64,000 nucleotides of DNA from Kibdelosporangium persicum (lineage in GTDB: Bacteria; Actinomycetota; Actinomycetes; Mycobacteriales; Pseudonocardiaceae), in the NCBI RefSeq assembly GCF_013280595.1, contig NZ_JAAATY010000012.1, positions 203,170 to 267,169 on the forward strand, read 5' to 3'. How positions within the stretch are numbered: position 1 is the stretch's first letter; the number at the start of each line of letters is the position of its first letter. Both the position numbers and the translations under genes were made by a program. The notes under the pieces are model-generated. The model ran no database searches, had not been told where the DNA came from, and saw only the letters and a program-made list of their open reading frames with translations. Positions 41,392 through 51,535 of the stretch are shown one piece after another.

Positions 41392-42550
41392 CGGGCACGC
41401 GGTGAACACCACGCCACCACCGGTTGGGACCGGCCCACGGCACGCCGAGTTCGGAGAACAGGGCGAGGCGTTCCGCGGCGACGGCCACTTCCTCACCGAT
41501 CCCGCGGACGACCGGGTGGCGGCCCGGACCGTCACCGACGGTCCGAATCCAGCCCTCGGGGATCGGCGCGGGCTCGGGGGCGTCCCGTACCGCCTGGACG
41601 ACCGAAGCGAACGCCCTGGTCTGGGACAACGGCGCGAGCAGCCTCGTGCCGGGGTCGGCCCGGTGCATGATCAGGTTGCGCAGCAGGTCGGTCGGCGGGG
41701 CGACGGGAACGTGCTCGTCGTTGATCTCCAGCCGATGGGTCTTGTACCAGAACTTCGCGCGTCCCTCGGTGCCGTGCACGACGACGTACGGCTCGTGATC
41801 CTGTTCCGCGCACAGGGAAGCCGCGACCACGATCTCCGGCCCGCCGGTGAACCGCAGTCGCAGGCAAGCGGTGTCGTCGGCTTCCAGATCACGTGTGCCG
41901 AACAGTTCGAGCGCGATGTCCGCCGGATCCCGTTCCGCCACACCGGCGACGAGCACGGCCGTGGCGACCGCGTGCGAGAAGGGATTTGTCAACGCACCGT
42001 CCACAACGGCCTCACCGTCCAGCCATCTGCGGCCGGCCCAGGGATTGCGTGCGTAGTAGGCGTCGGTCCGGACCCACGCTCCGGCGGCGCCGACACCGGT
42101 CACCTCCCCCAGTTCGCCGCGGGCGATCGCGCCGGCCAGCACCGGCAAGGCACCGGAGCCGAAGCTCTGGAACCCCGTCTGGCAGATCCGGCCCAGCCTG
42201 GTGGTGAGTGCCATCAGCTCGTCGTACCCGTTGAGGTCGAGCACAGGCGGCGTCTCGATCAGCAGGTCGCCGCCCGCCCTGAGCACGGCGGCGGCGATCG
42301 ACCGGTGGGCGTGCGGCGGTGTCGCCACGACGACGACATCCGGTGTGGCCACGCGCATCAAGGTGTCGACGTCAGGATGCACAGCTGCGCCTGGCGGCAG
42401 CAGAGCGAGGGCTTGCGAGGACGGTTCCCGGATGTCGCAAGCGCCGACGAACTCCGCCCACCCTTCCTCGTGCAGGTCACGCGCCCGCTGCAGGTATGTG
42501 AACGCGTATCCGGACGTGCCGACAACGGCAAGGCGTGCGGTACCCGGCAT
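41381..42550 (-). CDS. Gfo/Idh/MocA family oxidoreductase (second)
   Basis: A 389-residue paralogue of the protein at 35471-36589, sharing GTSGYAFTYLQRARDLHEEG versus GMTGYAEVHLRRARAMH, CDIRE, VVVATPPHAH, QTGFQSFGS, NPWAGRRWL and LFSELGVPWA. The NAD(P) site is N-terminal. The usual EKP motif reads LIETPPVLDLNGYDEL, so the Lys is replaced by Thr; that lysine is normally catalytic in the family, so activity may differ. ATG 42550 with GGAG upstream. Probably co-regulated with the pectin genes through the TTTCTGCAAA sites upstream. Confidence 0.83.
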   Translation of the reverse strand: MPGTARLAVVGTSGYAFTYLQRARDLHEEGWAEFVGACDIREPSSQALALLPPGAAVHPDVDTLMRVATPDVVVVATPPHAHRSIAAAVLRAGGDLLIETPPVLDLNGYDELMALTTRLGRICQTGFQSFGSGALPVLAGAIARGELGEVTGVGAAGAWVRTDAYYARNPWAGRRWLDGEAVVDGALTNPFSHAVATAVLVAGVAERDPADIALELFGTRDLEADDTACLRLRFTGGPEIVVAASLCAEQDHEPYVVVHGTEGRAKFWYKTHRLEINDEHVPVAPPTDLLRNLIMHRADPGTRLLAPLSQTRAFASVVQAVRDAPEPAPIPEGWIRTVGDGPGRHPVVRGIGEEVAVAAERLALFSELGVPWAGPNRWWRGVHRVPVTP

Positions 42551-42563
42551 TGGGTCTCCGATC

Positions 42564-42591
42564 CTGCAAACGGCCGTGAATTTCTGCAAAG
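42564..42591. promoter_or_regulatory. Two CTGCAAA half-sites upstream of the second oxidoreductase
   Basis: CTGCAAAC at 42564-42571 and TTTCTGCAAAG at 42581-42591 resemble the operator GTTTTCTGCAAAC at 40329. They lie 14-41 bp upstream of the gene at 42550. Possible targets of LacI regulator 1 or 2. Confidence 0.35.
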
Positions 42592-42735
42592 CCACGCTAG
42601 GGGCGCCCGGGGAGCGCTGTCAAGAAGAACGCGCAGGTCGGAACCTGTTTCCAGACAGCGACGGACGGCGCGGCGAATTGACAGGAAAGCAGACGGTTTA
42701 CATCATGTTGTGCAAAGCAGCGCAAAGGGAGCCCC

Positions 42736-43716
42736 GTGACCGTCACCATCCATGACGTCGCCACTCTGGCGAAGGTCTCCATCTCCACCGTCTCCCGTGC
42801 CTTCACCACACCCGACCTGGTCAAGCCCGAGACACGCAACCGGATCCTGGCCGCGGCCGGGGAACTGGGGTACCACCCGGCCGGCGGGCCGCGCAAGCCG
42901 GCGAACCGCACCGGCCACATCGGCATCATCGTCTCCGACCTGGACAACCCGTTCTTCACCGGCGTGCTGAACGGCGTGCAGGCCCGGGCCCGTCAGGACG
43001 ACGTGGCGGTGCTGTTCGCCAACAGCGACCAGGACCCGGTGGTCGAGGAGAACCTGGCCCGCAACATGGCCAAACAGGTCGACGGACTGGTCCTGTGCAG
43101 CCCGAGCATGAGCGACGACCACGTCCGTGACCTGGCCAGGCAGACGTTCGTGGTGCTGCTCAACCGGGAGATCGAGGGCATCCCCTCGGTCGTGATGGAC
43201 AGTCCCGGCGGGATGCACCAGGCGATCCAGCACCTGGCGGCCCTCGGCCACCGGAAATGCGCCTTCCTCGGCGGTCCCCGCAACTCGTGGGCCAACGCGA
43301 CCCGGCTGAGCGGCCTGCGCCCGGCGGCCGAACAGCACAACATCGAGGTCGTCGAGTTCGGACCGTTCCCGCCGAGGTTCGAGGGCGGCCTGCAGGGAGC
43401 GGACCTGGCGCTGGCGGCGGGGGTCACGGCGATCATCACGTTCAACGACCTCGTCGCCTTCGGCGTCCTGGCCAGGCTGAACGCCCGGGGCGTTCCGGTG
43501 CCCGACGAGATCAGCCTGGTCGGCTTCGACGACCTGGTCTTCGCGGCGATCTCGGCGCCCCCGCTGACCACGGTGGCGATGCCCGCGGAAGCGGCGGGAC
43601 GCGCAGCGGTGAACGTGCTGCTGGCCCTGCTCGACGACGACCACCGCGTGAGCACGAACCAGTCGCTGGACACGTACCTGATCGTGCGTGCCACCACCGC
43701 GCCGCCCCGCTCCTAG
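42736..43716 (+). CDS. LacI-family transcriptional regulator 2
   Basis: A 326-residue repressor starting at GTG 42736 with AAAGGGA upstream. The HTH is TIHDVATLAKVSISTVSRAFTTPDLVK, and the sensor domain shows HIGIIVSDLDNPFFTGVLNGVQ, CAFLGGPRNSWANATRLSGL and LVGFDDLVFAAISAPPLTTVAMP. It diverges from the second Gfo/Idh/MocA gene and converges with the GguB-like permease (4-base overlap). Probable target is the divergent gene; effector unknown. Confidence 0.9.
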   Translation: MTVTIHDVATLAKVSISTVSRAFTTPDLVKPETRNRILAAAGELGYHPAGGPRKPANRTGHIGIIVSDLDNPFFTGVLNGVQARARQDDVAVLFANSDQDPVVEENLARNMAKQVDGLVLCSPSMSDDHVRDLARQTFVVLLNREIEGIPSVVMDSPGGMHQAIQHLAALGHRKCAFLGGPRNSWANATRLSGLRPAAEQHNIEVVEFGPFPPRFEGGLQGADLALAAGVTAIITFNDLVAFGVLARLNARGVPVPDEISLVGFDDLVFAAISAPPLTTVAMPAEAAGRAAVNVLLALLDDDHRVSTNQSLDTYLIVRATTAPPRS

Positions 43717-44930
43717 GCAGCCCTGCGCTTGGTCCAGATGTCATAGGCGACAGCGGCGAGCAACACCAGGCCCTTCACCAGCATGACGATCTCACTCGGC
43801 TGGCCGAGCAGGGACATGCCGTTGTTGATGACGGCCATGATCAGGCCACCGGTGATGGCCCCGACGACCTTGCCGACACCGCCCTGGACCGCGGCGCCGC
43901 CGATGAAGGCGGCCGCGATGGCGTCGAGCTCGAACGCGTTGCCCGCCGTCGGCCCGGCCTGGTTCAGCCGCCCGGCGAAGATCACACCGGCCAGCGCGGC
44001 GAGCACCCCCATGTTGACGAAGATCCAGAACGTGATCGGCTTGACCTTCACCCCGGACAGCTCGGCGGCCTGCCGGTTGCCGCCGATGGCGTAGATGTGC
44101 CGTCCGAAGACGGACTTGTTGGCCAGCAACGAATATCCGAGGACCAGCACGGTCAGCAGCACCAGCACCCACGGCAGGTTCTTGAACCTGGCCAGCTGCA
44201 CCACCACGGCGAGCACGACGAGGGCGGCGCCGCCGGCCTTGAGCAGGAACACCGGGAACGGATCGACCTGCTGCAGGTAGCCGAGACGCGCCTTACGCTG
44301 CCGCCACTGAACGAGGAAGATCGCGGCGACCCCGGCCACCCCGGCGAGCAGGCTGACCAGATCGGCACCGCCGAGCGGTCCGAGGCCGATGTTGCCGAGG
44401 TACCCGTCGGTGAACCCGTTGGACAGCGTGCGGATCTCGTCGGGGAACGGCCCGATCCCCTGGTTGCCCAGGACCCACAGGGTGAGGGCCCGGAACACGA
44501 GCATGCCCGCCAGGGTGACGATGAACGCGGGGATGCCGAAGTAGGCGACCCAGTACCCCTGCCAGGCCCCGATCACGGCCCCGGCGACCAGCGTGAGCAG
44601 CAGTGCGGGCAACCAAGGCATGCCCATCTCGACAGTGAGGACGGCACACAGCGCCCCGCAGACGGCCACCACCGAGCCGACCGAGAGGTCGATGTGCCCG
44701 GCGATGATGATGAGCATCATCCCGACGGCCAGGATCAGGATGTACGAGTTCTGCACGATGATGTTCGAGATGTTCTGCGGCTCGAGCAGGACACCGTCGG
44801 TCAGGATCGTGAACAGGACCACGATCAGGGCGAAGGCGACGTAGATGCCGCTCTCGCGGGGGTTGATGGAGATTCGCCGAAGCGGCTTGGCGGTCTCCGG
44901 CGCCTGGGAAGGAGCCTGGGTAACAGTCAT
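43713..44930 (-). CDS. Monosaccharide ABC transporter permease (CUT2, GguB/XylH-like)
   Basis: A 405-residue membrane protein; ATG 44930 with AAGGAA upstream. It belongs to the long CUT2 permeases: ILILAVGMMLIIIAGHIDLSVGSVVA is the family signature, and a long middle region (ADLVSLLAGVAG to LARFKNLPWVL) is typical of GguB/XylH proteins, which exceed 380 residues. The C-terminal part has AIGGNRQAAELSGVKVKPITF. Pore of the importer formed with the ATPase at 44990 and the binding protein at 46507. It is separated from the ATPase gene by a 59-base gap holding a hairpin. Confidence 0.92.
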   Translation of the reverse strand: MTVTQAPSQAPETAKPLRRISINPRESGIYVAFALIVVLFTILTDGVLLEPQNISNIIVQNSYILILAVGMMLIIIAGHIDLSVGSVVAVCGALCAVLTVEMGMPWLPALLLTLVAGAVIGAWQGYWVAYFGIPAFIVTLAGMLVFRALTLWVLGNQGIGPFPDEIRTLSNGFTDGYLGNIGLGPLGGADLVSLLAGVAGVAAIFLVQWRQRKARLGYLQQVDPFPVFLLKAGGAALVVLAVVVQLARFKNLPWVLVLLTVLVLGYSLLANKSVFGRHIYAIGGNRQAAELSGVKVKPITFWIFVNMGVLAALAGVIFAGRLNQAGPTAGNAFELDAIAAAFIGGAAVQGGVGKVVGAITGGLIMAVINNGMSLLGQPSEIVMLVKGLVLLAAVAYDIWTKRRAA

Positions 44931-44955
44931 GGGATTTCCTTCATCGGGTACCACG

Positions 44956-44998
44956 TCGTGAGTGTTTGTCAGGGTTAGAACACGGATAATCACTCACG
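44956..44998. terminator. Intra-operon hairpin of the CTCGTGAGTGTTTATC family
   Basis: TCGTGAGTGTTTGTC (44956-44970) pairs with GATAATCACTCACGA (44984-44998) apart from two positions. The loop AGGGTTAGAACACG matches that of the hairpin at 33230 in 13 of 14 bases. The right arm contains the stop codon of the ATPase gene. It lies between ATPase and permease genes of one operon, so it may reduce expression of the permease or be a processing site. Confidence 0.6.
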
Positions 44999-46510
44999 AT
45001 CGGTGGTCATCAGCTGCATCAACCGTTCCTGAGTCGCGTCAGCACGATCGACCTCACCTGTGATCCGTCCACGGGACAGCGCGTAGATCCGGTCACAGAG
45101 GCCGAGCAACTCGGGCAGTTCCGACGAGATGACCAGCACTGCCTTGCCGTCGTCCGCCAGCTGGTTGATGATCGAATAGATCTCGAACTTCGCCCCGACG
45201 TCGATGCCCCGCGTCGGCTCGTCCAGGATCAGCACGTCCGGGTCGGTCAGGATCCACTTCGACAGCACGACCTTCTGCTGGTTGCCGCCACTCAGCTTCC
45301 CGGTGACCGACCGGACGCTGGGCGCCTTGATCCCCATCCGGGCCCGGAACTCCTCGGCGACGCGATGCTCCTCGTGCTCGCGGACCCACCCGTGGCGGGA
45401 CAGGCCACCGAGCCAGGCCGCCGAGACGTTCCGCTTGATGTCCTCGATCAGGTTCAGCCCGTACCGCTTACGGTCCTCGGTGACGTAGGCGATCCCCTGC
45501 GAGATCGCGTCCTGGACGGACCGGAGGTGGATCTCCCTGCCGTCCTTGACGATCCGCCCCGAGATGTCCTTGCCGTAGGACCGCCCGAACACGCTCATGG
45601 CCAGCTCGGTCCGGCCGGCGCCCATCAGCCCGGCGAGTCCGACGATCTCCCCGCGCCGCAAGGACAGCGAGGCCCGGTCCACCACAAGCCGTCCCGAGTG
45701 GACCGGGCTGTGCACGGTCCAGTCCTCGATCCGGAACACTTCCTCGCCCACGGACGGCGTCCGCGGCGGGAACCGCTGTGACAGGTCCCGGCCGACCATC
45801 CCGGAGATGATCCGGTCCTCGGTGACCTCGGCCGCCTGCAAGGTCTCGATCGTCCGGCCGTCGCGCAGGATGGTGATCGAGTCCGCGATCGCCCGGACCT
45901 CGCCCAGCTTGTGCGAGATGATCACGCAGGTGACCCCCTCCTCCCGCAGCCCGCGCAGCAGGTCCAGCAGATGCGCCGAATCCGTGTCGTTCAGGGCGGC
46001 GGTCGGCTCGTCCAGGATCAGCAGGCGCACCTTCTTGGACAGTGCCTTGGCGATCTCCACCAGCTGCTGTTTGCCCACCCCCAGCTCCGAGACGGGCGTG
46101 ACCGGGTTCTCGTCCAGGCCCACCCGGCGCAACAGCTCCCCGGCCGCGTGGTTGGTGCGGTTCCAGTCGATCAACCCGCCCCGCGCCAGTTCGTTGCCCA
46201 GGAAGATGTTCTCGGCGATCGAGAGCTGCGGGCACAGCGCGAGCTCCTGGTGGATGATCACGATCCCGCGCCGTTCGCTGTCCCGCACCGACGAGAACCG
46301 GCAGCGCTCGTCCTCGAAGGTGATCTCGCCGTCGTAGGACCCGTGCGGGTACACGCCCGACAGCACCTTCATCAGGGTGGACTTGCCGGCGCCGTTCTCC
46401 CCGCAGATCGCATGGATCTCGCCGCTGCGCACGGCGAGATTCACGTCCTGGAGCGCTTTCACACCGGGAAAGGTCTTGGTGATGCCGCGCATCGCCAGGA
46501 TCGGCGTCAT
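44990..46510 (-). CDS. Sugar ABC transporter ATP-binding protein (GguA/XylG-like)
   Basis: A 506-residue double ABC protein of the CUT2 type. The first domain has Walker [13 protein letters not shown], signature-like [17 protein letters not shown] and Walker [13 protein letters not shown]. The second domain is degenerate at Walker A ([13 protein letters not shown]) but has [15 protein letters not shown] and [14 protein letters not shown]. Such asymmetric pairs energise monosaccharide uptake. It overlaps the binding-protein gene by 4 bases. Linked to araBDA upstream, so L-arabinose is the likely substrate. Confidence 0.94.
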   Translation of the reverse strand: MTPILAMRGITKTFPGVKALQDVNLAVRSGEIHAICGENGAGKSTLMKVLSGVYPHGSYDGEITFEDERCRFSSVRDSERRGIVIIHQELALCPQLSIAENIFLGNELARGGLIDWNRTNHAAGELLRRVGLDENPVTPVSELGVGKQQLVEIAKALSKKVRLLILDEPTAALNDTDSAHLLDLLRGLREEGVTCVIISHKLGEVRAIADSITILRDGRTIETLQAAEVTEDRIISGMVGRDLSQRFPPRTPSVGEEVFRIEDWTVHSPVHSGRLVVDRASLSLRRGEIVGLAGLMGAGRTELAMSVFGRSYGKDISGRIVKDGREIHLRSVQDAISQGIAYVTEDRKRYGLNLIEDIKRNVSAAWLGGLSRHGWVREHEEHRVAEEFRARMGIKAPSVRSVTGKLSGGNQQKVVLSKWILTDPDVLILDEPTRGIDVGAKFEIYSIINQLADDGKAVLVISSELPELLGLCDRIYALSRGRITGEVDRADATQERLMQLMTTDRE

Positions 46511-47637
46511 TTGAGCTGATCCGCCTTGTAGTAGCCGGAGTCGACCAGTTCCTTCTGGTAGTTGTCCTTCGTCACGATCGACGTGGGCAGCAGCTGGCTG
46601 GGCACGACCTTCTTGCCGTTGTCGTAGTCCTTCTCGTTGTTGACGCTCGGCTTGCCGCCCTTGAGCACGGCGTCGGCCATCTGCACGGTCACCTTGGCCA
46701 GCTCACGGGTGTCCTTGAACACCGTCGAGTACTGCTCACCGGCGATGATCGACTTCACCGACGCGAGCTCGGCGTCCTGCCCGGTCACCACCGGGTAGGC
46801 CAGCGTTCCGGTGCCGTAGCCGCTGCTCTTGAGCGCCGAGAGGATGCCGATCGAGATACCGTCATAGGGCGACAACACACCCTGCACGGTCGGCCCGCCG
46901 CGATAGGTCTTGGTCAGCAGGTCCTCCATCCGGCGCTGCGCCGTGGCCGGATCCCAGCGCAGGATCGCGATCGTGCCGAGATCCGTCTGGCCACTGCGCA
47001 CGACCAGTTTCCCGCTGTCGATGAACGGTTTGAGCACCGACATGGCGCCGTTGTAGAAGTACGACGTGTTGTTGTCGTCCGGCGAGCCTGCGAAGATCTC
47101 GATGTTGAACGGCCCGGTCACCGCCGGATCGTCGGTGCCGTCCGGCTTCTTCAGCTTCAGGCCCGTCAGCAGCGAGGTGGCCTGCTGCACACCGACCTTG
47201 AAGTTGTCGAAAGTCGCGTAGTAGTCGACGTTCGGGCTGTTGAGCAGCAACCTGTCGTAGGAGATGACCGGGATCTTCCGGTCGGCCGCGGCCTGCAGCT
47301 GGGTGGACAACGACTTGCCGTCGATGGCCGCGACGATCAGCAGCTTCACCCCCTTGGTGATCTGGTTGTCGATCTGGTTGGCCTGCGTGGGGATGTCGTT
47401 CTCGGCGTACTGCAGGTCGACCTGGTAGCCCAGCTTCTCCAGCTGCGTCTTGATGTTGTCGCCGTCATGGATCCAGCGCTCGGAGGCCTTGGTCGGCATG
47501 GTCACACCGATCGTGCCGCCGGCGTTCTGGCCGGGCTGTGGCGCCTGGTCGGCGGTCTTCTCACTCGACCCGCAGGCGGCGAGCGCGAGCGTCAACGCCA
47601 TACTCCCGGCGACCGCCAGCAAACGTGAACTCTTCAT
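46507..47637 (-). CDS. Sugar-binding lipoprotein (ChvE-like)
   Basis: A 376-residue periplasmic-binding-type protein with lipobox LAACGSS at about residues 18-24. The mature part, [31 protein letters not shown], and [17 protein letters not shown] are typical of ChvE, the multiple-sugar-binding protein of GguAB systems (binds arabinose, galactose, glucose in Agrobacterium). It starts 10 bases after araA and overlaps the ATPase gene. Substrate L-arabinose inferred from the operon. Confidence 0.93.
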   Translation of the reverse strand: MKSSRLLAVAGSMALTLALAACGSSEKTADQAPQPGQNAGGTIGVTMPTKASERWIHDGDNIKTQLEKLGYQVDLQYAENDIPTQANQIDNQITKGVKLLIVAAIDGKSLSTQLQAAADRKIPVISYDRLLLNSPNVDYYATFDNFKVGVQQATSLLTGLKLKKPDGTDDPAVTGPFNIEIFAGSPDDNNTSYFYNGAMSVLKPFIDSGKLVVRSGQTDLGTIAILRWDPATAQRRMEDLLTKTYRGGPTVQGVLSPYDGISIGILSALKSSGYGTGTLAYPVVTGQDAELASVKSIIAGEQYSTVFKDTRELAKVTVQMADAVLKGGKPSVNNEKDYDNGKKVVPSQLLPTSIVTKDNYQKELVDSGYYKADQLK

Positions 47638-47647
47638 CGTTCTCCTC

Positions 47648-49135
47648 TCAGAAACCCTGGGCGAGCCGGTAGTAGGCCTGGTTCCAGCGGATCCGGTCGC
47701 CGAAGTCCGCCGGGGTGGTGGTCCTGTCGATCACCAGCAGCTCGGTGTGCAGCATGTGGGCGAAGTCCCGCAGGACGTCCGCGCCGACGGCCTGCGTGAG
47801 CACGGTGTGGTGCGGCCCGCCCGCGGTCAGCCAGGACTCGGCCGACGTCGGCAACGACGGCGCGGGCTTCCACACCGCCCTGGCCACCGGCAGCTTCGGC
47901 AGCGGCTCGTCCGGCGGCACCACTTCGACCTCGTTGGCCACGAACCGGAACCGGTCTCCCAGGTCGGCCAGGCCGATCACCACCGCGGGCCCGGCCGCCG
48001 CGTCGAAGACCAGCCGGACGGGGTCCTCGCGGCCGCCGATGCCCAGCGGGTGGATCTCGCAGGACGGCCGGTGCCCGGCGATGCTCGGGCACACCTCGAG
48101 CATGTGCGCGCCGAGGATCTTCGGCTCACCGGGACCGAAGTGGTACGTGTAGTCCTCCATGAAGGACGTGCCCCGGCCGGTGCCGTGTCCCATCGCCTTC
48201 ACCGCGGCCAGCAGCGCCGAGGTCTTCCAGTCGCCCTCGCCGCCGAAGCCGTACCCGTCGGCCATCAACCGCTGGACGGCCAAACCGGGCAGCTGTTTCA
48301 ACCCGCCGAGGTCTTCGAAGTTCGTGGTGAACGCGCCGAACCCGCCCTCGGTCAGGAACTGCCGCAGTCCTGCCTCGATCTTGGCCGCGTACCGCAACGA
48401 CGAGCGCCGCTCGGCCAGAGCCGGCGCGATGTCGTACAGCTCGAAGTACTCGGCGACCAGCGCGTCAGCGGCCGCGTCGGACACCGAGTCCACCACGTCG
48501 ACCAGGTCGTTGACGCCGTAGGTGTTGACCGAGACGCCGAACCGGAGCTCCGCCTCGACCTTGTCGCCCTCGGTCACGGCGACGTCCCGCATGTTGTCAC
48601 CGAACCGGGCCAGGCGCAGCGAACGCAGGTGCGCCAAGCCGATCGCCGCACGAACCCACCCGTCGATCCGGCTGACCAAGGCGGGATCGCTGGCGTGCCC
48701 GGCGACGGTCTTGCGCGCCACGCCAAGGCGGGTCTGGATGTAGCCGAACTCCCGGTCGCCGTGCGCGGCCTGGTTGAGGTTCATGAAGTCCATGTCGATG
48801 GTCTGCCACGGCAGCGCCTCGTTGAGCTGCGTGTGCAGGTGCAGCAACGGTTTGCGCAACGCGTCCAGCCCGGTGATCCACATCTTGGCCGGCGAGAACG
48901 TGTGCATCCACGCGATCACGCCGACGCACGACGGGTCGTTGTTCGCCTCCAGCATCACCTGGCGGATCGCGGCGGTGTCGGTCAGCACGGGCTTGCCGGC
49001 GATCTCCGCGCTGATCTTGCCCGTGGTGGCGAGCATCTGCTGGATGCGCACGGACTGATCGGCGACCTGGGCCAGCGTTTCCTGCCCGTAGAGACCCTGG
49101 CTGCCGGTGAGGAACCAGACCTGCGGTGTGTTCAT
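47648..49135 (-). CDS. araA: L-arabinose isomerase
   Basis: A 495-residue enzyme converting L-arabinose to L-ribulose. ATG 49135 overlaps the araD stop (ATGA). Hallmarks: [20 protein letters not shown] at the N-terminus, [51 protein letters not shown], and the metal-binding region [35 protein letters not shown]. Length is as usual for the family. Confidence 0.97.
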   Translation of the reverse strand: MNTPQVWFLTGSQGLYGQETLAQVADQSVRIQQMLATTGKISAEIAGKPVLTDTAAIRQVMLEANNDPSCVGVIAWMHTFSPAKMWITGLDALRKPLLHLHTQLNEALPWQTIDMDFMNLNQAAHGDREFGYIQTRLGVARKTVAGHASDPALVSRIDGWVRAAIGLAHLRSLRLARFGDNMRDVAVTEGDKVEAELRFGVSVNTYGVNDLVDVVDSVSDAAADALVAEYFELYDIAPALAERRSSLRYAAKIEAGLRQFLTEGGFGAFTTNFEDLGGLKQLPGLAVQRLMADGYGFGGEGDWKTSALLAAVKAMGHGTGRGTSFMEDYTYHFGPGEPKILGAHMLEVCPSIAGHRPSCEIHPLGIGGREDPVRLVFDAAAGPAVVIGLADLGDRFRFVANEVEVVPPDEPLPKLPVARAVWKPAPSLPTSAESWLTAGGPHHTVLTQAVGADVLRDFAHMLHTELLVIDRTTTPADFGDRIRWNQAYYRLAQGF

Positions 49136-49818
49136 CGGATCTCCTGCTGGCCGTAGACGTTGCGGTACCGCTCGTGCAACCGGTCGATGTCCTTCTGGTC
49201 CAAGGGCTTCGGGTCGCCGAGCTGACGTGCGATGTGGACGGTGCGGGCGACGTCCTCGACCATGACGGCCGCCTTGACCGCGGCGCGCGCGTCCGGGCCG
49301 ACGGTGAACGGCCCGTGGTTGCGCATCAACACGGCGGGCGACCGGCTGCCGCGCAGCGTTTCCACGATGCCCCGGCCGATCGAGTCGTCGCCGATCATCG
49401 CGAACGGCCCGACCGGGATCTCCCCGCCGAACTCGTCGGCGATCATGGTGAGCACGCACGGGATCGGCTCGCCGCGGGCGGCCCACGCCGTCGCATAGGT
49501 GGAGTGCGTGTGCACCACTCCCCCGACCTCGGGCATGTGCTGGTAGACGTAGGCGTGCGCCGCGGTGTCCGAAGACGGCGCCAGGTTGCCGTGCACGAGT
49601 TCGCCGTGCAGGTCCGTGACGACCATCTTGTCCGCGGCCAGCTCGTCGTAGGACACCCCCGACGGCTTGATCACCATCAGGTCCTCGCCGGGCACCCGGG
49701 CGGACACGTTGCCCGCGGTCCAGATCACCAGTTCGTTGCGGGTCAGTTCACCGTGCAGGTCGGCGACGGTGTGGCACAGTTCGTCGACCGTGTCGAGAAC
49801 CGCTGTGGAGAACACCAT
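49132..49818 (-). CDS. araD: L-ribulose-5-phosphate 4-epimerase
   Basis: A 228-residue class II aldolase/epimerase converting L-ribulose 5-phosphate to D-xylulose 5-phosphate. Sequence signs are [27 protein letters not shown] and the zinc-binding [16 protein letters not shown], plus [11 protein letters not shown]. It lies 6 bases downstream of araB and overlaps araA by 4 bases, completing the araB-D-A order. Confidence 0.95.
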   Translation of the reverse strand: MVFSTAVLDTVDELCHTVADLHGELTRNELVIWTAGNVSARVPGEDLMVIKPSGVSYDELAADKMVVTDLHGELVHGNLAPSSDTAAHAYVYQHMPEVGGVVHTHSTYATAWAARGEPIPCVLTMIADEFGGEIPVGPFAMIGDDSIGRGIVETLRGSRSPAVLMRNHGPFTVGPDARAAVKAAVMVEDVARTVHIARQLGDPKPLDQKDIDRLHERYRNVYGQQEIR

Positions 49819-49824
49819 CCGGAT

Positions 49825-51471
49825 CTATCCTTTCTGGACCCGGCGGCGGTGGCGCAGCCGATGCATCAGTTCGTTCCCCCGGCCGAAGTAGTCGTGCAAG
49901 GTCTGGTACTCCTCGAACATCTCCTGGTACGCCTCGACGTTGGCCTCGATCGGCCGGTAGGCCGCACGGCGTACCGACCCCATCGCCCGTGCGGCCGCGT
50001 GGATGTCCGGATATGCGCCCGCTGCCACGGCCGCGTGGATCGCCGAGCCCAGCGCGGGTCCCTGCGGCGATCCGATCACCGACAACGGCAGGTTCACCAC
50101 GTCCGCGTAAATCTGCATGAGCAGCTCGTTCTTGATCAGTCCACCCGCGACGATCAACTCCCGCACCGGGACGCCCGCGTCGATGAACGTGTCGATGATC
50201 ACGCGGGTGCCGAACGCGGTCGCCTCCAGCAACGCCCGGTACATCTCCTCCGGTGTGGTCGCCAGGGTCTGGCCGACGATCACGCCGGACAGCTCGTGGT
50301 CGACCAGCACGGACCGGTTGCCGCTGTGCCAGTCGAGCGCCACGAGCCCGTGCTCGCCGATCCGTTGCCGTGCGGCGAGTTCGGTGAGGTGCTCGTGCAC
50401 CGAGATGCCCTTGGCCTTGGCCTGCTCGTGGTACTCCGCCGGGACGCACGTGCGCACGAACCAGGCGAAGATGTCCCCGACGCCGCTCTGCCCGGCCTCG
50501 TAACCCCACAGCCCGGGGACGATTCCGCCGTCCACCACGCCGCACATCCCGGGCACCTCGGTCAGGGTGGTCCCGTTCATCACGTGACACGTGGAGGTGC
50601 CCATGATCGCGACCATCTGCCCCGGCTCGACGGCCCGCGCCGCCGGCGCGGTGACGTGGGCGTCCACGTTGCCCACCGCGACCGCGATGCCCTCCGGCAG
50701 CCCGGTCCACTCCGCCGCCTGGGCGGTCAGTTCGCCCGCCTTGTCGCCCAGCTGGCCGAGCGGGTGGTCGAGCTTGTCGGCCACGAACCGCTCGAACCCG
50801 GGGTTCAGCTCACGCAGGAAGTCCGGGCCGGGGTAGCCGCCGTCCTGGTAGATGCCCTTGTACCCGGCGGTGCAGGCGTTGCGCACGTAGTTCCCGGTGA
50901 GCTGCCAGACGATCCAGTCCGCCAGTTCGACGAAGTGCCGCATGGCCGCGTACACCCGCGGGGCCTCTTCGAGGATCTGCAGTCCCTTGGCGAACTCCCA
51001 CTCGGAGGAGATCAGGCCGCCGTAGCGCGGCAGCCACTTCTCGCCACGGACGCGGGCCAGGTCGTTGATCCGGTCGGCCTGGGGCTGTGCGGCGTGGTGT
51101 TTCCACAGCTTGACGTACGCGTGTGGTTCGTCGGCGAAGTCGGGCAGCTCGCACAACGGCGTGCCCTGGTCGTTCGTCGGGACCATCGTGCACGCGGTGA
51201 AGTCCGTGGCAATCCCGATCACCGCGGCGGCGTCCAGTCCGGTCATCGCCTCGCGCACGGACCGGGACATCGCCTCGATGTAGTCGGCCGGGACCTGCAA
51301 CGCCCAGTCCGGTGGTAACGGCCGCCCGCGCAAAGCCTGGTCGACCACGCCGTGCGGGTAGTCCGCGACCGCGGTGCCCAGTTCGGCCCCGTCCCGCACG
51401 CGCACCACGACCGCTCGCGCGGACAGCGTGCCGAAGTCCACACCGACCACCAGAGCGTCATCTGCTGGCAC
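49825..51471 (-). CDS. araB: L-ribulokinase
   Basis: A 548-residue FGGY-family kinase phosphorylating L-ribulose. The N-terminal ATPase fold is VVGVDFGTLSARAVVVRV; further signs are GIATDFTACTMVPTNDQGTPLC, PRYGGLISSEWEFAKGLQIL and the C-terminal VAGGLIKNELLMQIYADV. It is the first gene of the araBDA-ChvE-GguA-GguB operon. An operator (AGTTAGCGCTAACA) lies 14-27 bp upstream of its start, in the gap to the permease gene before it, so it has its own repressible promoter in addition to possible read-through. Confidence 0.95.
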   Translation of the reverse strand: MPADDALVVGVDFGTLSARAVVVRVRDGAELGTAVADYPHGVVDQALRGRPLPPDWALQVPADYIEAMSRSVREAMTGLDAAAVIGIATDFTACTMVPTNDQGTPLCELPDFADEPHAYVKLWKHHAAQPQADRINDLARVRGEKWLPRYGGLISSEWEFAKGLQILEEAPRVYAAMRHFVELADWIVWQLTGNYVRNACTAGYKGIYQDGGYPGPDFLRELNPGFERFVADKLDHPLGQLGDKAGELTAQAAEWTGLPEGIAVAVGNVDAHVTAPAARAVEPGQMVAIMGTSTCHVMNGTTLTEVPGMCGVVDGGIVPGLWGYEAGQSGVGDIFAWFVRTCVPAEYHEQAKAKGISVHEHLTELAARQRIGEHGLVALDWHSGNRSVLVDHELSGVIVGQTLATTPEEMYRALLEATAFGTRVIIDTFIDAGVPVRELIVAGGLIKNELLMQIYADVVNLPLSVIGSPQGPALGSAIHAAVAAGAYPDIHAAARAMGSVRRAAYRPIEANVEAYQEMFEEYQTLHDYFGRGNELMHRLRHRRRVQKG

Positions 51472-51484
51472 GTGCCCTCCTCTG

Positions 51485-51498
51485 AGTTAGCGCTAACA
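51485..51498. promoter_or_regulatory. Arabinose-regulon operator AGTTAGCGCTAACA (before araB)
   Basis: Contains the perfect 12-bp palindrome GTTAGCGCTAAC. Same motif as at 56053, 57152 and 58893. Likely bound by the LacI protein encoded at 56108-57109. Confidence 0.75.
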
Positions 51499-51535
51499 CA
51501 ACGTCCCTGCCACTACCCTCGACCCCGCTCCCCTG

